Shown piece after piece: positions 40,701-49,847 of a stretch of 64,000 nt of DNA (the first letter of the stretch is position 1; each line of letters begins with the position of its first letter). Made by a program: the position numbers and the translations under genes. Source of the DNA: Phytophthora vignae f. sp. vignae (lineage: Eukaryota > Oomycota > Peronosporomycetes > Peronosporales > Peronosporaceae). The stretch covers positions 434,001-498,000 of the forward strand of contig JABJUM010000024.1 of the NCBI GenBank assembly GCA_016169955.1. The letters are read 5' to 3'. The notes under the pieces are model-generated. The model saw only the letters and a list, made by a program, of their open reading frames with translations. It did not search any database and had not been told where the DNA came from.

Positions 40701-42965
40701 ATGGAGAAGGACGTGCCGAGTGAAGCGGAAATGGGTGCGCTCTTCGAAGCAGCCATGAGGCAGCAGCAGCAGCAGTCCCAAAAGACCGGAGCGGAGCCCA
40801 AAGTGACGCCCCAAGAGCAGCAGAAGTTCCTGTCCGCGATGAAGGACCCCGAGTTCCGATCGCTGCTGAACGACTACATGCAGGAGATCTCGGACCCGCG
40901 CAACCGCGCCGAGACGGAGCAGTACCTGGCGCAGCTCGAGAACGAGCAGAAGGTGCCGGCGGACAAGCAGCTCGTCAAGCCCAAGAGCGGCTTCGTGGTC
41001 AAGACCAAGTGGGACGCTGCGCAAAAGGTGTTCGTCAATGTCTGCAGTAGTGACAAGATGCAGCCGCCCTCCAGCACCAGAGTGAGCTCTGGCCAGCAGG
41101 GCACGTCCTGGAACCTGCCCTACTCGCTGGGGCCGGAGAGGCTCGAGCCCGACAAAGGAGGCTCCGGCGTCCCGACCTTCGACGTGTGTTTCCACCCGCG
41201 CGTCATCGAGTTCGCAATGGCTCGAGCAGATTACAGACACATGGTGATCAATACGTGTCTGGACGCGGTCGAACCCATATTGAGGGGCTCGAGACGCAAG
41301 CAAAAGGCGGTGCTGGCCAGGAACTACCACATCCTCAAGGGCGTCTTCTACAAGTCCGGCGACCCGGTCACGATGTGCTTGAGGAAGGAGCGCGACGTAC
41401 CGGAGGCGACCAAGGCGAAGACGATTAGGAAGGTGGAGACCAAGACCGTCAAGACCAAGTCCAAGGACAAAATCACGGCGCTGGGGGATAAGGAGAATGC
41501 CCCACCAGCTCAAACGATCACGCGGATCGGTGGTAAAGTTGATGATTCAGTGCTGAATCAATTGACGCACGTGGAGGAAGCAGACAAGAACACTCCGCTG
41601 ATGAAGGAGGTATCGAGCGTGAAGCTGGAGCAGACGCAGAAGCTCGGCAGCTCCAAGCAAAAGAAGAAGATGGAGCACCAGCTGATTTACCGCGGGAACT
41701 TCGAGCTCCTCCACCACATGCAAGCGGATCCAGGGAACAAGGTCCCTGAGGATCGCTACCGCCCGAAAGAGCTCGTCGTCGAGGTGAGCTTCCCGCTGTC
41801 GACTAGCGCGAAGGGGTTAGATCTGGACGTGAGCGAGCGCATGCTGCGACTCTCAGCCGGTCCAAGCGTTCCGGGCAACTATGAACCTCTGGAACTGGCA
41901 CTACCATTCCCAGTGATTGAAGAGAAGGGCAGTGCCAAGTTCGACCGAAAGAGCCACAAACTGGTAGTCACTTTACCCGTGCAGCCTCCGCCCAAGCCGA
42001 AGCCGCAGTCCGTTTCGCTGATTGTTCAGGATGAAGATGAAGAAGAGGAGGAGGAGGAGGAACACAATAGGGAAGGAGCTGAACCAAGCAAGCTGACAAG
42101 TCCCAAGGCTAGCGCACTTAAGCAGCAGCAGCAGAGACGGAGGGAGGGTGAGGACGAGTTCCGAATGCTTAGAGAGACGGCGCTAATGGTGGCCAACGAC
42201 CCTCAGGTGCTTGCACATGCTCAGCGTCAAGCTCAAGCTCAAGCTCAAGCTCAAGCTCAAGCTCAAGCTCAAGCTCAAGCTCAAGCTCAAGCTCAAGCTC
42301 AAGCTCAAGCTCAAGCTCAAGCTCAAGCTCAAGCCCAAGCTCAGGCTCAAGCTCAGGCTCAAGTTCAAGCACAGGCTCAGGCTCAGGCTCAACACTCGGT
42401 ACCAGTCTCGCGGTTGTCTTCTCCTGTAGTGACTGAGCCAGCAGCTATCAAGGACGATATTTACGACGACTTGCCGCCGCTTGAGAGTTGTAGCGATGAA
42501 GAAGACGCTGTTGACACAAGCGGCAGCGTTGCAGATACCGAGAAGACGTTTGAGATGTTGCCAACACCTACGGATCCAGCGGAGACCAACACAGGCGCAG
42601 ATCCGATCAAGCCGCCGTTCGAGATGCACGACACCGAAGCGTGCTTATCGTACGTCGTCAACGTGGCAGACATTGACTCGGCCAGTGTGAAGCTCATGTT
42701 CCCGTCGACGTCTTCGTTGAGCCTCCGGTTCTCGGACAGCAAACAGCGCGAGTACGAGATGCAGGTTGCAGTGCTTCCAGTCGATGTTGAACCATCCACG
42801 GCGGAGTTCAACGTGGCCAGTGAGAACATGGTGGTCGTCCTGGAGAAGAAGACAGCTCCTACTTCGCGGACTGAATCTCCGAAGCAGCAGCTTGATGTAG
42901 GACCCCCAGCGCCTCCACTTGCAGCTGCTCGCTTCCAGAATCAACTTCTCTACGAGCTGGATTAG
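40701..42965 (+). CDS. DNAAF2: Kintoun / DNAAF2-like dynein assembly factor (PIH1 domain)
   Basis: Single exon, 754 aa. Kintoun preassembles axonemal dynein arms in the cytoplasm with Hsp70/90. The N-terminus FLSAMKDPEFRSLLNDYMQE, ISDPRNRAETEQYLAQLENE and VFVNVCSSDKMQPPSS matches DNAAF2, followed by WNLPYSLGPERLEPDKGG and FDVCFHPRVIEFAMARADYR, then the PIH1 C-half and a CS-like module (PKELVVEVSFPLSTSAKGLD) and a second CS-like end (AFSLRFSD-type strands near residue 680). An Ala-Gln repeat at about residues 505-565, coded by a hexanucleotide array, is unusual. ATG 40701 chosen; the upstream GTG frame is not supported. The protein confirms a flagellated life stage. Confidence 0.9.
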   Translation: MEKDVPSEAEMGALFEAAMRQQQQQSQKTGAEPKVTPQEQQKFLSAMKDPEFRSLLNDYMQEISDPRNRAETEQYLAQLENEQKVPADKQLVKPKSGFVVKTKWDAAQKVFVNVCSSDKMQPPSSTRVSSGQQGTSWNLPYSLGPERLEPDKGGSGVPTFDVCFHPRVIEFAMARADYRHMVINTCLDAVEPILRGSRRKQKAVLARNYHILKGVFYKSGDPVTMCLRKERDVPEATKAKTIRKVETKTVKTKSKDKITALGDKENAPPAQTITRIGGKVDDSVLNQLTHVEEADKNTPLMKEVSSVKLEQTQKLGSSKQKKKMEHQLIYRGNFELLHHMQADPGNKVPEDRYRPKELVVEVSFPLSTSAKGLDLDVSERMLRLSAGPSVPGNYEPLELALPFPVIEEKGSAKFDRKSHKLVVTLPVQPPPKPKPQSVSLIVQDEDEEEEEEEEHNREGAEPSKLTSPKASALKQQQQRRREGEDEFRMLRETALMVANDPQVLAHAQRQAQAQAQAQAQAQAQAQAQAQAQAQAQAQAQAQAQAQAQAQAQAQVQAQAQAQAQHSVPVSRLSSPVVTEPAAIKDDIYDDLPPLESCSDEEDAVDTSGSVADTEKTFEMLPTPTDPAETNTGADPIKPPFEMHDTEACLSYVVNVADIDSASVKLMFPSTSSLSLRFSDSKQREYEMQVAVLPVDVEPSTAEFNVASENMVVVLEKKTAPTSRTESPKQQLDVGPPAPPLAAARFQNQLLYELD
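42227..42334 (+). repeat. Perfect hexanucleotide microsatellite (TCAAGC)18 within kintoun
   Basis: 18 perfect hexamers (108 bp), then interrupted copies to about 42390. Read in the gene frame it codes alternating Gln and Ala. A 6-bp unit keeps frame when copy number changes, so the protein length should vary between isolates. Confidence 0.92.
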
Positions 42966-43093
42966 CTTGCTGCTTAACGAATGCATTTACTCAAGTACAT
43001 TATTATTCACACGCTTCAATTCAAGTGCTGCTACCTCATCCTCGGTACCATAGTTCAAGCACTGTATTGCAGCTTTACACGATCTTTTTTATT

Positions 43094-43687
43094 TTACACT
43101 TCTTTATCTGCGAGCGCTAACGCAATGTCTTCCTCCTTGATGGCTATTTCTTCCCGCAGGGTAAGGCGCTTAGCTCGTAGCTCTTCCATTTTGTCACGGA
43201 CATCTCGGATCTTTGCATTATTCAGCTCGATGTTGTCTTCGAGTCGTGCGAGCACCTCAGGTAGGATTGTCGTGACCATTTCCTTGGTTCGCAGCCACTT
43301 GACGCGCTCTCCATCACTCAATAGACGCTCAACTCCAGTAGCGGACTCGCGCTCAAGGATCCGCAGCATTTCTTCGCAGTCTTCGAGTCGCCGCACAATT
43401 TCATCGTGTTGCTGGTTGCACTTCTGCCTCGTGTAGTCCAGCAGCTCCAACGATGACCCCAGTTCGGCCTCCTGCAGCACGATGGTCTCCATCTGATGCA
43501 TCAAGTTGTCACGCGACACTCGCGACGACGCCAGACGCTCGCCACGCTGACAGTCGGGACTCATTCTATGTCGATAGGTGAGTGTTGATGATGATATACC
43601 GTCAGTATCCACCGACTGCAAGGGCTGCTGTAACTCCATCCACTTCTCGTCTTGAGGGACCACCAGAGATCCCTTCATCTTCTTCAT
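43094..43687 (-). CDS. Coiled-coil protein of unknown function (about 197 aa)
   Basis: Minus-strand single frame; start uncertain (ATGs at 43687, 43678 and 43563; the last follows a possible acceptor CATAG, so an upstream exon is possible). From MSPDCQRGERLASSRVSRDN on, the protein is almost wholly helical: LMHQMETIVLQEAELGSSLE, YTRQKCNQQHDEIVRRLEDC, EEMLRILERESATGVERLLS, EVLARLEDNIELNNAKIRDV, LREEIAIKEEDIALALADKE. The family is not recognised. It is divergent from WDR75. Confidence 0.65.
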   Translation of the reverse strand: MKKMKGSLVVPQDEKWMELQQPLQSVDTDGISSSTLTYRHRMSPDCQRGERLASSRVSRDNLMHQMETIVLQEAELGSSLELLDYTRQKCNQQHDEIVRRLEDCEEMLRILERESATGVERLLSDGERVKWLRTKEMVTTILPEVLARLEDNIELNNAKIRDVRDKMEELRAKRLTLREEIAIKEEDIALALADKEV

Positions 43688-43934
43688 CCTTTGAGGAGCA
43701 AGACAACAAGTCCTTGCGGCAGCCTTCGGCTCGGTATTTATACTCTGGCTCACGTAAACGTAGCCATCTCAAAAAGTTGAAGTTACGTTCTACCACACCA
43801 ACCTCCAATTTGACTACCAGCTCTCTTACACCAGCTTCACACAGACTACCCGGTCGTCAAGGCTCACTTCCACCCGTCCTGGCAACGATGTCCTTGGCCA
43901 ACAGACTCTAACCTCCAGCCAAACCGCGCGCATC

Positions 43935-46532
43935 ATGACGGAGGCGAAGGACCCGCAGGCGCTGCCCCAGGCCAAGGAGCTGGAGCTGCTGACGCCGCCG
44001 CCGGCTGCGCCCGTCGGAGGCGGCCGCGTGGGCCTGGCCGCCGCCTCGCTCATCTATTCGGCGGACGGGCGCTACGTGTTCCAGCGCCAAGCGCACGTGG
44101 TGCGCGTGCTGCACGCGCAGAGCGGCCGCGTGCTGCACGAGTGCGTGCGCGCGCGCAGCAAGAGCCCCGTGACGGCCTTGGCGCTGCACCCGCACAACGC
44201 GCTGCAGCTCCTGGCTGCGTATGAGAACGGCAACATTGTGGTCTGGGACTTCGTGGAGCAGAAGCCGCTGCTCGAGATGGACGCCAAGGCGCCCGTGCTC
44301 TGGATGGGCTCGAGCCGCACGAGTCCGTCCAAGCTGCTGCTTGTGCTGCAGGGTGAGAACCGCAGCTGGAGCATCGTGGAGTTCAGCCTCAAGAAGAAGA
44401 AGCGCGGCAGCATCGTCTTCCAGCACAGCAAGTTCAAGTTCCAGGCCGCGGCCATGCAGAGCTACAAGACCCCCCAGGGAGAGGGTGACAAGGCCGTGGC
44501 CGGAGACTACCTCGTGGTTGTCGCGGGCAACATGATGTTCGCCGTGTGGCTGCACCAGCCGCAGGCCCCCACGGGCCGAGTCTGGACCACGCAGAAGCTC
44601 ACGCACCTCCGCGATGTGACGTGCGTGGCCGTGAGCCCCACGCAGCGCGAGTTCTCGATTGGTGACAGCATCGGACAGATCTACCGCTACCACCAGCTGC
44701 AGGCTGCCGAGGACACCGCGCCGTCCGCCGCCATGATGCACTGGCACTCGCACGCCGTGCACTGCATCCAGTACTCGAGCAACGGCCAATTCCTGCTCTC
44801 CGGCGGTGAGGAGTGTGTGCTCGTGTCCTGGCACTTGGAGTCGGGCCGTCGTGCCTACCTGCCGCGTCTTCCTGCCTCTGTGGAGGTGATTGCGCCGCGT
44901 CGCGATGGTGGCGTCTACGCTGTGGGTCTCTCGGACGACGTTCTCTTCCAGTACAATCCGGTGACGCGTGAGCAGGAGTGGGAAGCCCGTGGACTTGATC
45001 GCGCTGGTGGTTCGGCTGCTGCCTCGCTGCCGACTCGTCAGTTGGTGGTGGACCCCGTTACCAAGGCGCTCGTGCTGAATGGCTCTTCCGGTGCTGGTGT
45101 GCTTCAGTTCTACGAGCCGTTTGCCGACCGCGTGCTGCAGACGCTGCTGCTGTCGGAGCGTAACCAGGTCACGCGCACGGAGGACGAGCAGCTGCCCGCG
45201 CTGAAGGCCTCGCACTCGTGCTTTAGCGCCCGCGGCAATGTCCTGGCCACGCTGCACGCGCCGACTGAGGCGAAGAGCGGTGAAGAGCAGGCCCTGCGGT
45301 TCTGGACCCGCCGCGTGGACGGCTCCTTCTTCGTGAACACGGCAGTGGATGCGCCTCACGGTCGCGCGCTCGTGACGAACGTTGCGTTCTCCCCTTCGCA
45401 GCACGGAGACTGCGTGGTGACTGCGGACGAACTTGGAGACTTCAAGGTGTGGAAAATGACTCAGACTGAGGGCGGAGGCGGCTCGTGGCACTGCCAGTCG
45501 GTTGTGCGCTTCCGTGACGAGCCGGTCACTGCTGTGGGTTTTGCGCGCGATGGATCGTTGCTCGCGGTGGCGTACGGCAACAAGCTCACGCTTTGGGACG
45601 TCTCGACGCACTCGCTGCGCCGTGTTATTACTTCGGCCGATGGCCAGAAGATCCGGCAGATTGTCTTCCCGGGCGAGAACTCGCCTTTCGTGGTTATCGT
45701 GACCGTGGACCAGGTGCAGGTGTGGAATTTGCTGTCGCTGTCGCTGTGGTGGCGCTACTCTGTGCCCAAGGAGGCTGTCGTGGCCGAGGACGCGCTGTAC
45801 GAGCGCTTTTTGGTGTGGATGCCTGTGACTAGCAACTCCAAGGAGAAGACGCTGCTGTTGGTGTTCGACCCGCAGACGCCTGTGCCCACGTGTGTGCGTG
45901 TTGTGAAGCTCGGCAGCCAGGCCTGGAGTGCCGGCTTCCACCCCAGCACCGGAGACATCATGCTGCTGGACTTGAAGTCGGGTGTGTGGAGGCTGGATGG
46001 ACCCAACTCCCGGTCGGTGGAGGCCCGTCGTCGCAAGCAGGCTCACGTGGCAGCTCTGGCCGAGCGCAACGCCGCCAAGGACGGCGAGCAGGAGGCCAAG
46101 GCACTGAGCGCCATCTACACTGCCGCTCGTGGCGGCCGCGCTCCTCAGAAGAAGAACAAACACGTTGGGCCCAGCGCCGCTGCCGCCAACGGATCGGCGT
46201 CTAGCAGTCTGTTCGACGCCCCGGCCCACGTACTGCCGTCCATGACGGCGCTCTACAGGTCCTTCATGGACACGATGCTGCCCAAGCCGCACCAGAACGT
46301 GCAGAGCGACGAGCCCGTGAAGGAGTCGGCCCACAAGAGGAAGAACAAGAAGCGCAAGATGCGCCAGCAGCTGCAGCACCAGCAACAGCAAAACGCAGTG
46401 GACGCCAACGAGAACGGCGAGCAGCGCAAGCGCAGGAAGCTCCAGGTCGAGAAGGAGCTGGCCAACCCGGAGCTGCAGAAGCAGACATATTCCAAACTGC
46501 TCGAGACCTTCCGTAAGGCGCGCCGGACGTAA
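43935..46532 (+). CDS. WDR75: WD40 nucleolar protein WDR75 / Utp17
   Basis: Single exon, 865 aa. WDR75/Utp17 belongs to the t-UTP subcomplex of the small-subunit processome, acting in rDNA transcription and 18S pre-rRNA processing in the nucleolus. Two WD40 propellers are expected; visible repeats include SPVTALALHPHNALQLLAAY with NIVVWDF, HAVHCIQYSSNGQFLLSGGE with CVLVSWHLESGRRAYLPRLP, ALVTNVAFSPSQHGDCVVTA with FKVWKM, and PVTAVGFARDGSLLAVAYGN with LTLWDV. The C-terminal DAPAHVLPSMTALYRSFMDT matches the conserved WDR75 tail (HTPAHVLPSAAFLCSMF). A basic segment (HKRKNKKRKMRQQ) is a likely nucleolar signal. A 910-codon frame on the opposite strand is a codon-bias shadow. Confidence 0.9.
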   Translation: MTEAKDPQALPQAKELELLTPPPAAPVGGGRVGLAAASLIYSADGRYVFQRQAHVVRVLHAQSGRVLHECVRARSKSPVTALALHPHNALQLLAAYENGNIVVWDFVEQKPLLEMDAKAPVLWMGSSRTSPSKLLLVLQGENRSWSIVEFSLKKKKRGSIVFQHSKFKFQAAAMQSYKTPQGEGDKAVAGDYLVVVAGNMMFAVWLHQPQAPTGRVWTTQKLTHLRDVTCVAVSPTQREFSIGDSIGQIYRYHQLQAAEDTAPSAAMMHWHSHAVHCIQYSSNGQFLLSGGEECVLVSWHLESGRRAYLPRLPASVEVIAPRRDGGVYAVGLSDDVLFQYNPVTREQEWEARGLDRAGGSAAASLPTRQLVVDPVTKALVLNGSSGAGVLQFYEPFADRVLQTLLLSERNQVTRTEDEQLPALKASHSCFSARGNVLATLHAPTEAKSGEEQALRFWTRRVDGSFFVNTAVDAPHGRALVTNVAFSPSQHGDCVVTADELGDFKVWKMTQTEGGGGSWHCQSVVRFRDEPVTAVGFARDGSLLAVAYGNKLTLWDVSTHSLRRVITSADGQKIRQIVFPGENSPFVVIVTVDQVQVWNLLSLSLWWRYSVPKEAVVAEDALYERFLVWMPVTSNSKEKTLLLVFDPQTPVPTCVRVVKLGSQAWSAGFHPSTGDIMLLDLKSGVWRLDGPNSRSVEARRRKQAHVAALAERNAAKDGEQEAKALSAIYTAARGGRAPQKKNKHVGPSAAAANGSASSSLFDAPAHVLPSMTALYRSFMDTMLPKPHQNVQSDEPVKESAHKRKNKKRKMRQQLQHQQQQNAVDANENGEQRKRRKLQVEKELANPELQKQTYSKLLETFRKARRT

Positions 46533-47099
46533 GATCCTTTGCAGGAGATGAAATAGATTTACATGTTTAGCTACCTGCTGCGCATTATGCTGTTTGATGT
46601 CACGCACTGAAATTGGACACAGCTCAACTTGTTTCGCCACATGATACCAAAAGTTTTATGCTTCGGCAAAGAGAACGCATGATGGATTTGAACGAAAGGT
46701 ATTAATAAAAGAATCATTGTTTTTTTTTCTTACGATGACTCGTGCAAGACGATGGACGCCTTCGGAGCTCGACACCCATGACGTCTTCGTTGTCACCGCG
46801 CCAAGGACGCCGTCTTGCACCGATTTGTGCAGGGAGGAGGCAATTCGGTCGAATTTCGCGCACTGCATCCAAACATTTCGTTGTGATGAAGCTCAACGTC
46901 GAGGATGAGACAGACCACGCCTCGCCGTTGTAAAGCACGCAAACTGAACTTGACTCGTCCCTGGCTGGCCGTCACGGCCCCGGAACTGTAACTGAGCAAT
47001 TGAGCGATTGATCTTCTAGAAGACTTCAGTTTGCAATTTGCCTTCAAAGCACCCAAGTGCTTCCCAAACACCAAGTCAAGAAGTTCTTCCACTTTCGCC
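46533..47099. other. Intergenic, 567 bp
   Basis: Holds the WDR75 3' end and the SWEET promoter. No supportable ORF, repeat or RNA gene. Confidence 0.5.
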
Positions 47100-47927
47100 A
47101 TGGTCGACAGCACAGTGCTCCTCTTCGTCCGGATACTCGCCGCCTTCGGTGCATTGGCCCTGGCCTGCAGCCCCTCGATCCTCATGAGGCAGATCCACAA
47201 GCAGAAGCACGTGGGCGTCGCGTCCGTCCTCCCTCTCGTCATGCTGCTCATCAACTCGCACGTCTGGATGATGTACGGCTATCTCTCGGCCAACTACTTC
47301 CCCGTGTTCGGCTGCTTCATCTTCGGCGACCTCGCTGCACTCAGCTACATTGCAGTCTACTGGCGGTACACGACTGAGCGCCGCTACGTGGCTCGGGTGC
47401 TTGCAGTGCCAGCGACAGTGTACATCGTTCTGTCGACCTACGCTATCGTCGGTGGTCTCGGCGGCACGGGCCAAACACGAGCAGAGGTGGGCAAGACTAT
47501 GGGCTACATCGGTGACGCGACCTCCGTCTGCCTGTACGCGGCGCCCATGGAGAAGCTGTTCCAAGTGCTCAAGCACAAGTCCGCCGTCTTCATCAACGCG
47601 CACATGGTGGCGGCCAGTCTGACCAACAACGTCATGTGGTTCACCTACGGCATCCTCACGTCCAACTGGATCATCATCGGGCCCAACATCCTCTTCATCG
47701 CGCTCAGCTCGTTCACGCTCGTGCTCTGCGTAGTGTACAACCCCAAGACCCACCCACTTCACGAAAGCTTCTATGCCGGCAACGACGACGCTCCCATTGA
47801 AGTGTCCGTCGAGCTCTCACCCAAGGCCGCTGCTGGCAGCAAGGTAGTAAACAACATGCCGAGCCCCGAGTACAAGGCGTTGCAGTCTCCGTTAGAACCT
47901 CTGCGCCTTCAACTAGACAGAAACTAA
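47100..47927 (+). CDS. SWEET (MtN3/saliva) sugar transporter
   Basis: Single exon, 275 aa, seven hydrophobic segments in two MtN3 triple-helix bundles plus a linker helix. First bundle: FGALALACSPSILMRQIHKQ, VASVLPLVMLLINSHVWMMY (conserved N.W..YG), FGCFIFGDLAALSYIAVYWR. Second bundle: MGYIGDATSVCLYAAPMEKL (SP/AP.E.L motif), SAVFINAHMVAASLTNNVMW, FTYGILTSNWIIIGPNILFI. SWEETs carry out facilitated bidirectional sugar transport across plasma or internal membranes; substrate cannot be read from sequence. The hydrophilic C-terminus (about 55 aa) is likely cytosolic. ATG 47100 preferred over an upstream TTG frame. Confidence 0.93.
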   Translation: MVDSTVLLFVRILAAFGALALACSPSILMRQIHKQKHVGVASVLPLVMLLINSHVWMMYGYLSANYFPVFGCFIFGDLAALSYIAVYWRYTTERRYVARVLAVPATVYIVLSTYAIVGGLGGTGQTRAEVGKTMGYIGDATSVCLYAAPMEKLFQVLKHKSAVFINAHMVAASLTNNVMWFTYGILTSNWIIIGPNILFIALSSFTLVLCVVYNPKTHPLHESFYAGNDDAPIEVSVELSPKAAAGSKVVNNMPSPEYKALQSPLEPLRLQLDRN

Positions 47928-48020
47928 AAACTTTAAGCTAACTAACTTACGCTACTTATTCAACACACCCAAGGTCTGCAACTTGTTGTGTGTCTTATCG
48001 TTTGTCTATATAGCGCCGCA

Positions 48021-48986
48021 TCAATTGAACAAGTGGTGCTTGTCACGCTTGCGCTTGCGCATCTTCTTCTTGGCGACGTCAATGTTGCGATCCTGCCACT
48101 TGCTCTTGCTGAGCTTCACGGGGCGGTTGCCAATGTACTTGCCGTTCATCTCGCGCAGCGCCTTGGCGCAGTCGAACGGGTCCGTGAAGCTCACGAAGCC
48201 GTAGCCGCGCGACTTGTGCGTGAGCTTGTCCCGCACCACGCGCGCGCGCTGGAACGACGCGTACTTGGAGAAGCTGTGCGCCAGCAGCTCGTCGCTCACT
48301 TCGTTGCCCAGGTCTCCACAGAACAGACGGAAGTCGTTCTCGGGCCAGTCCTCGAGCGTTGGGTCCTCCCACACCTGTCCACATGCAAGGCGCAGGTGCC
48401 TCTTCTGCTTCTTCCCAGCTCCATCGCGTCCTTGAGGACCCGCTGCGATGCTGGCCGCCGTCCGCTTGGGGTCGTACTCGTACACACTCTGCTGCCTGTT
48501 CATCATCTCCTGCTCCTCCATGGGCAGCACGCAGCCTGTCTCCATGTCCACTCGAGGCTGCATGGGCCTGTACGTCGCCCCCGTCCTGGGCGCAGCAGTG
48601 GCAGCTGCATGTTCCCCCGTTGTGCCCACTGGGAAGCCGCTGAGAGCTCCTCGGTGCGCCGCCACGTCCTCCAGCGTGTTGAGCATCTTCGGCCGCCCGT
48701 CATTGGCTGCAATTGCGCCGTCACTCGACGATTCAATTGGCTGCGGCTTCTTCACGGGCGCTGGACGCGGCGGCGCCATGTAGATCTTGGGCTTGGCGGC
48801 GACCACGACGGGCTTGGGCGGGGCCGCCAAACCGGCGCTGGAGGGCTTGGATTTCTTCGCTGGGGGCTGAGACTCATCCTGCGGGTTGCTGTCCGTCTTG
48901 GCTACATCTTCGGAGGCCTGGGTCTGCGCCTCCAGCGACTGGATCTCCGCCTCGAAGCGCGCGAACTCGTCGTCCAGATCGGCCAT
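48021..48986 (-). CDS. RBM42: RNA-binding protein RBM42 homologue
   Basis: Single exon, 321 aa. One RRM at about residues 215-295: RNP2 in DFRLFCGDLGNEVSDELLA, RNP1 in KSRGYGFVSF, and YIGNRPVKLSKSKWQDRNID. Upstream, KRHLRLACGQVWEDPTLEDW is the segment found before the RRM in RBM42, a spliceosome-associated protein that also binds hnRNP K in animals. The N-terminal half is Ala/Pro-rich and acidic; the C-terminus is strongly basic (KKKMRKRKRDKHH). It shares a 190-bp divergent promoter region with RPB6. Confidence 0.93.
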   Translation of the reverse strand: MADLDDEFARFEAEIQSLEAQTQASEDVAKTDSNPQDESQPPAKKSKPSSAGLAAPPKPVVVAAKPKIYMAPPRPAPVKKPQPIESSSDGAIAANDGRPKMLNTLEDVAAHRGALSGFPVGTTGEHAAATAAPRTGATYRPMQPRVDMETGCVLPMEEQEMMNRQQSVYEYDPKRTAASIAAGPQGRDGAGKKQKRHLRLACGQVWEDPTLEDWPENDFRLFCGDLGNEVSDELLAHSFSKYASFQRARVVRDKLTHKSRGYGFVSFTDPFDCAKALREMNGKYIGNRPVKLSKSKWQDRNIDVAKKKMRKRKRDKHHLFN

Positions 48987-49176
48987 GCTGTGCTCGCCGG
49001 GTGTCTTCGTGTATATAGGAAATGCGACTTGTGAGTGGTTGAAAAGATAGCGAGCGATGATTCGCTGAAAATGATGTCACCGGATGGTTTGCTGTTATTG
49101 GCTGTAATTACCTCCCCAGACTTGGGTGGAAGCGACGCCAAGCTTTTAGTTGGCGAAATTGACTCAAGCAGCCAAG

Positions 49177-49584
49177 ATGGACGACATGGAGTACGACGAC
49201 GCGGGCCACGCCGGCATGGAGGACGAGGAGGTCCCCGAGGAGGAGCTGGAGGAGGAGGTCCCGGCCGACGACGTGTACGAAGGAGGCGACGACAACGGCA
49301 ACGAGGAGAAGGTGCAGGTGCTGGACGAGTCCCACAAACAGCCTAACGCGCACCGCATCACTACGCGCTACATGACCAAGTACGAGCGCGCCCGAGTGCT
49401 GGGCACGCGCGCGCTGCAGATCTCCATGAACGCGCCCGTCATGGTGGACATTGAGGGCGAGACGGACCCGCTCAAGATCGCCATGAAGGAGCTGCGCGAG
49501 CGCAAGATCCCCATCATCATCCGCCGGTACCTGCCGGACAACTCGTTCGAGGACTGGAGCATCGACGAGCTCATCATCGAGTAG
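49177..49584 (+). CDS. RPB6: RNA polymerase I/II/III common subunit RPB6 (ABC23)
   Basis: Single exon, 135 aa. Shared small subunit of the three nuclear polymerases, counterpart of bacterial omega; it stabilises the clamp and the largest subunit. An acidic N-terminus (VPEEELEEEVPADDVYEGGD) precedes the conserved core: RITTRYMTKYERARVLGTRA, LQISMNAPVMVDIEGETDPL, IAMKELRERKIPIIIRRYLP and DNSFEDWSIDELIIE at the end. ATG 49177 starts immediately before the acidic region; the longer frame begins at TTG. Confidence 0.96.
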   Translation: MDDMEYDDAGHAGMEDEEVPEEELEEEVPADDVYEGGDDNGNEEKVQVLDESHKQPNAHRITTRYMTKYERARVLGTRALQISMNAPVMVDIEGETDPLKIAMKELRERKIPIIIRRYLPDNSFEDWSIDELIIE

Positions 49585-49847
49585 ACACATGGAATAGAGC
49601 GGAGGAGGAAGAGCGTACGTACATACACACACAACATACACAACATCTTTTATACCGACCCGCTGTGTTGTTTGGAGGTTGTAGTTTTTGCTGTGGTGGA
49701 ATGGGTGGAGTGATATGGATTGACGGTGGTGAAAATGGAGTATTCGACGAGGAGTTAAGAGCTGAGTGACGAGTGGGGACTGTGTTGCTACAGCTTGAGA
49801 TCGATAGCCGAAGTCTCCCGGCTGTCTGTTGCTGCGTTTCCTGGTCC

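Noticed and set aside
43908..46640. 910-codon open frame antisense to WDR75
   Set aside because: The frame mirrors GC3-biased codons of the sense gene; its translation has Leu/His/Val-rich monotony and no domain, while the sense strand encodes clear WD40 repeats.
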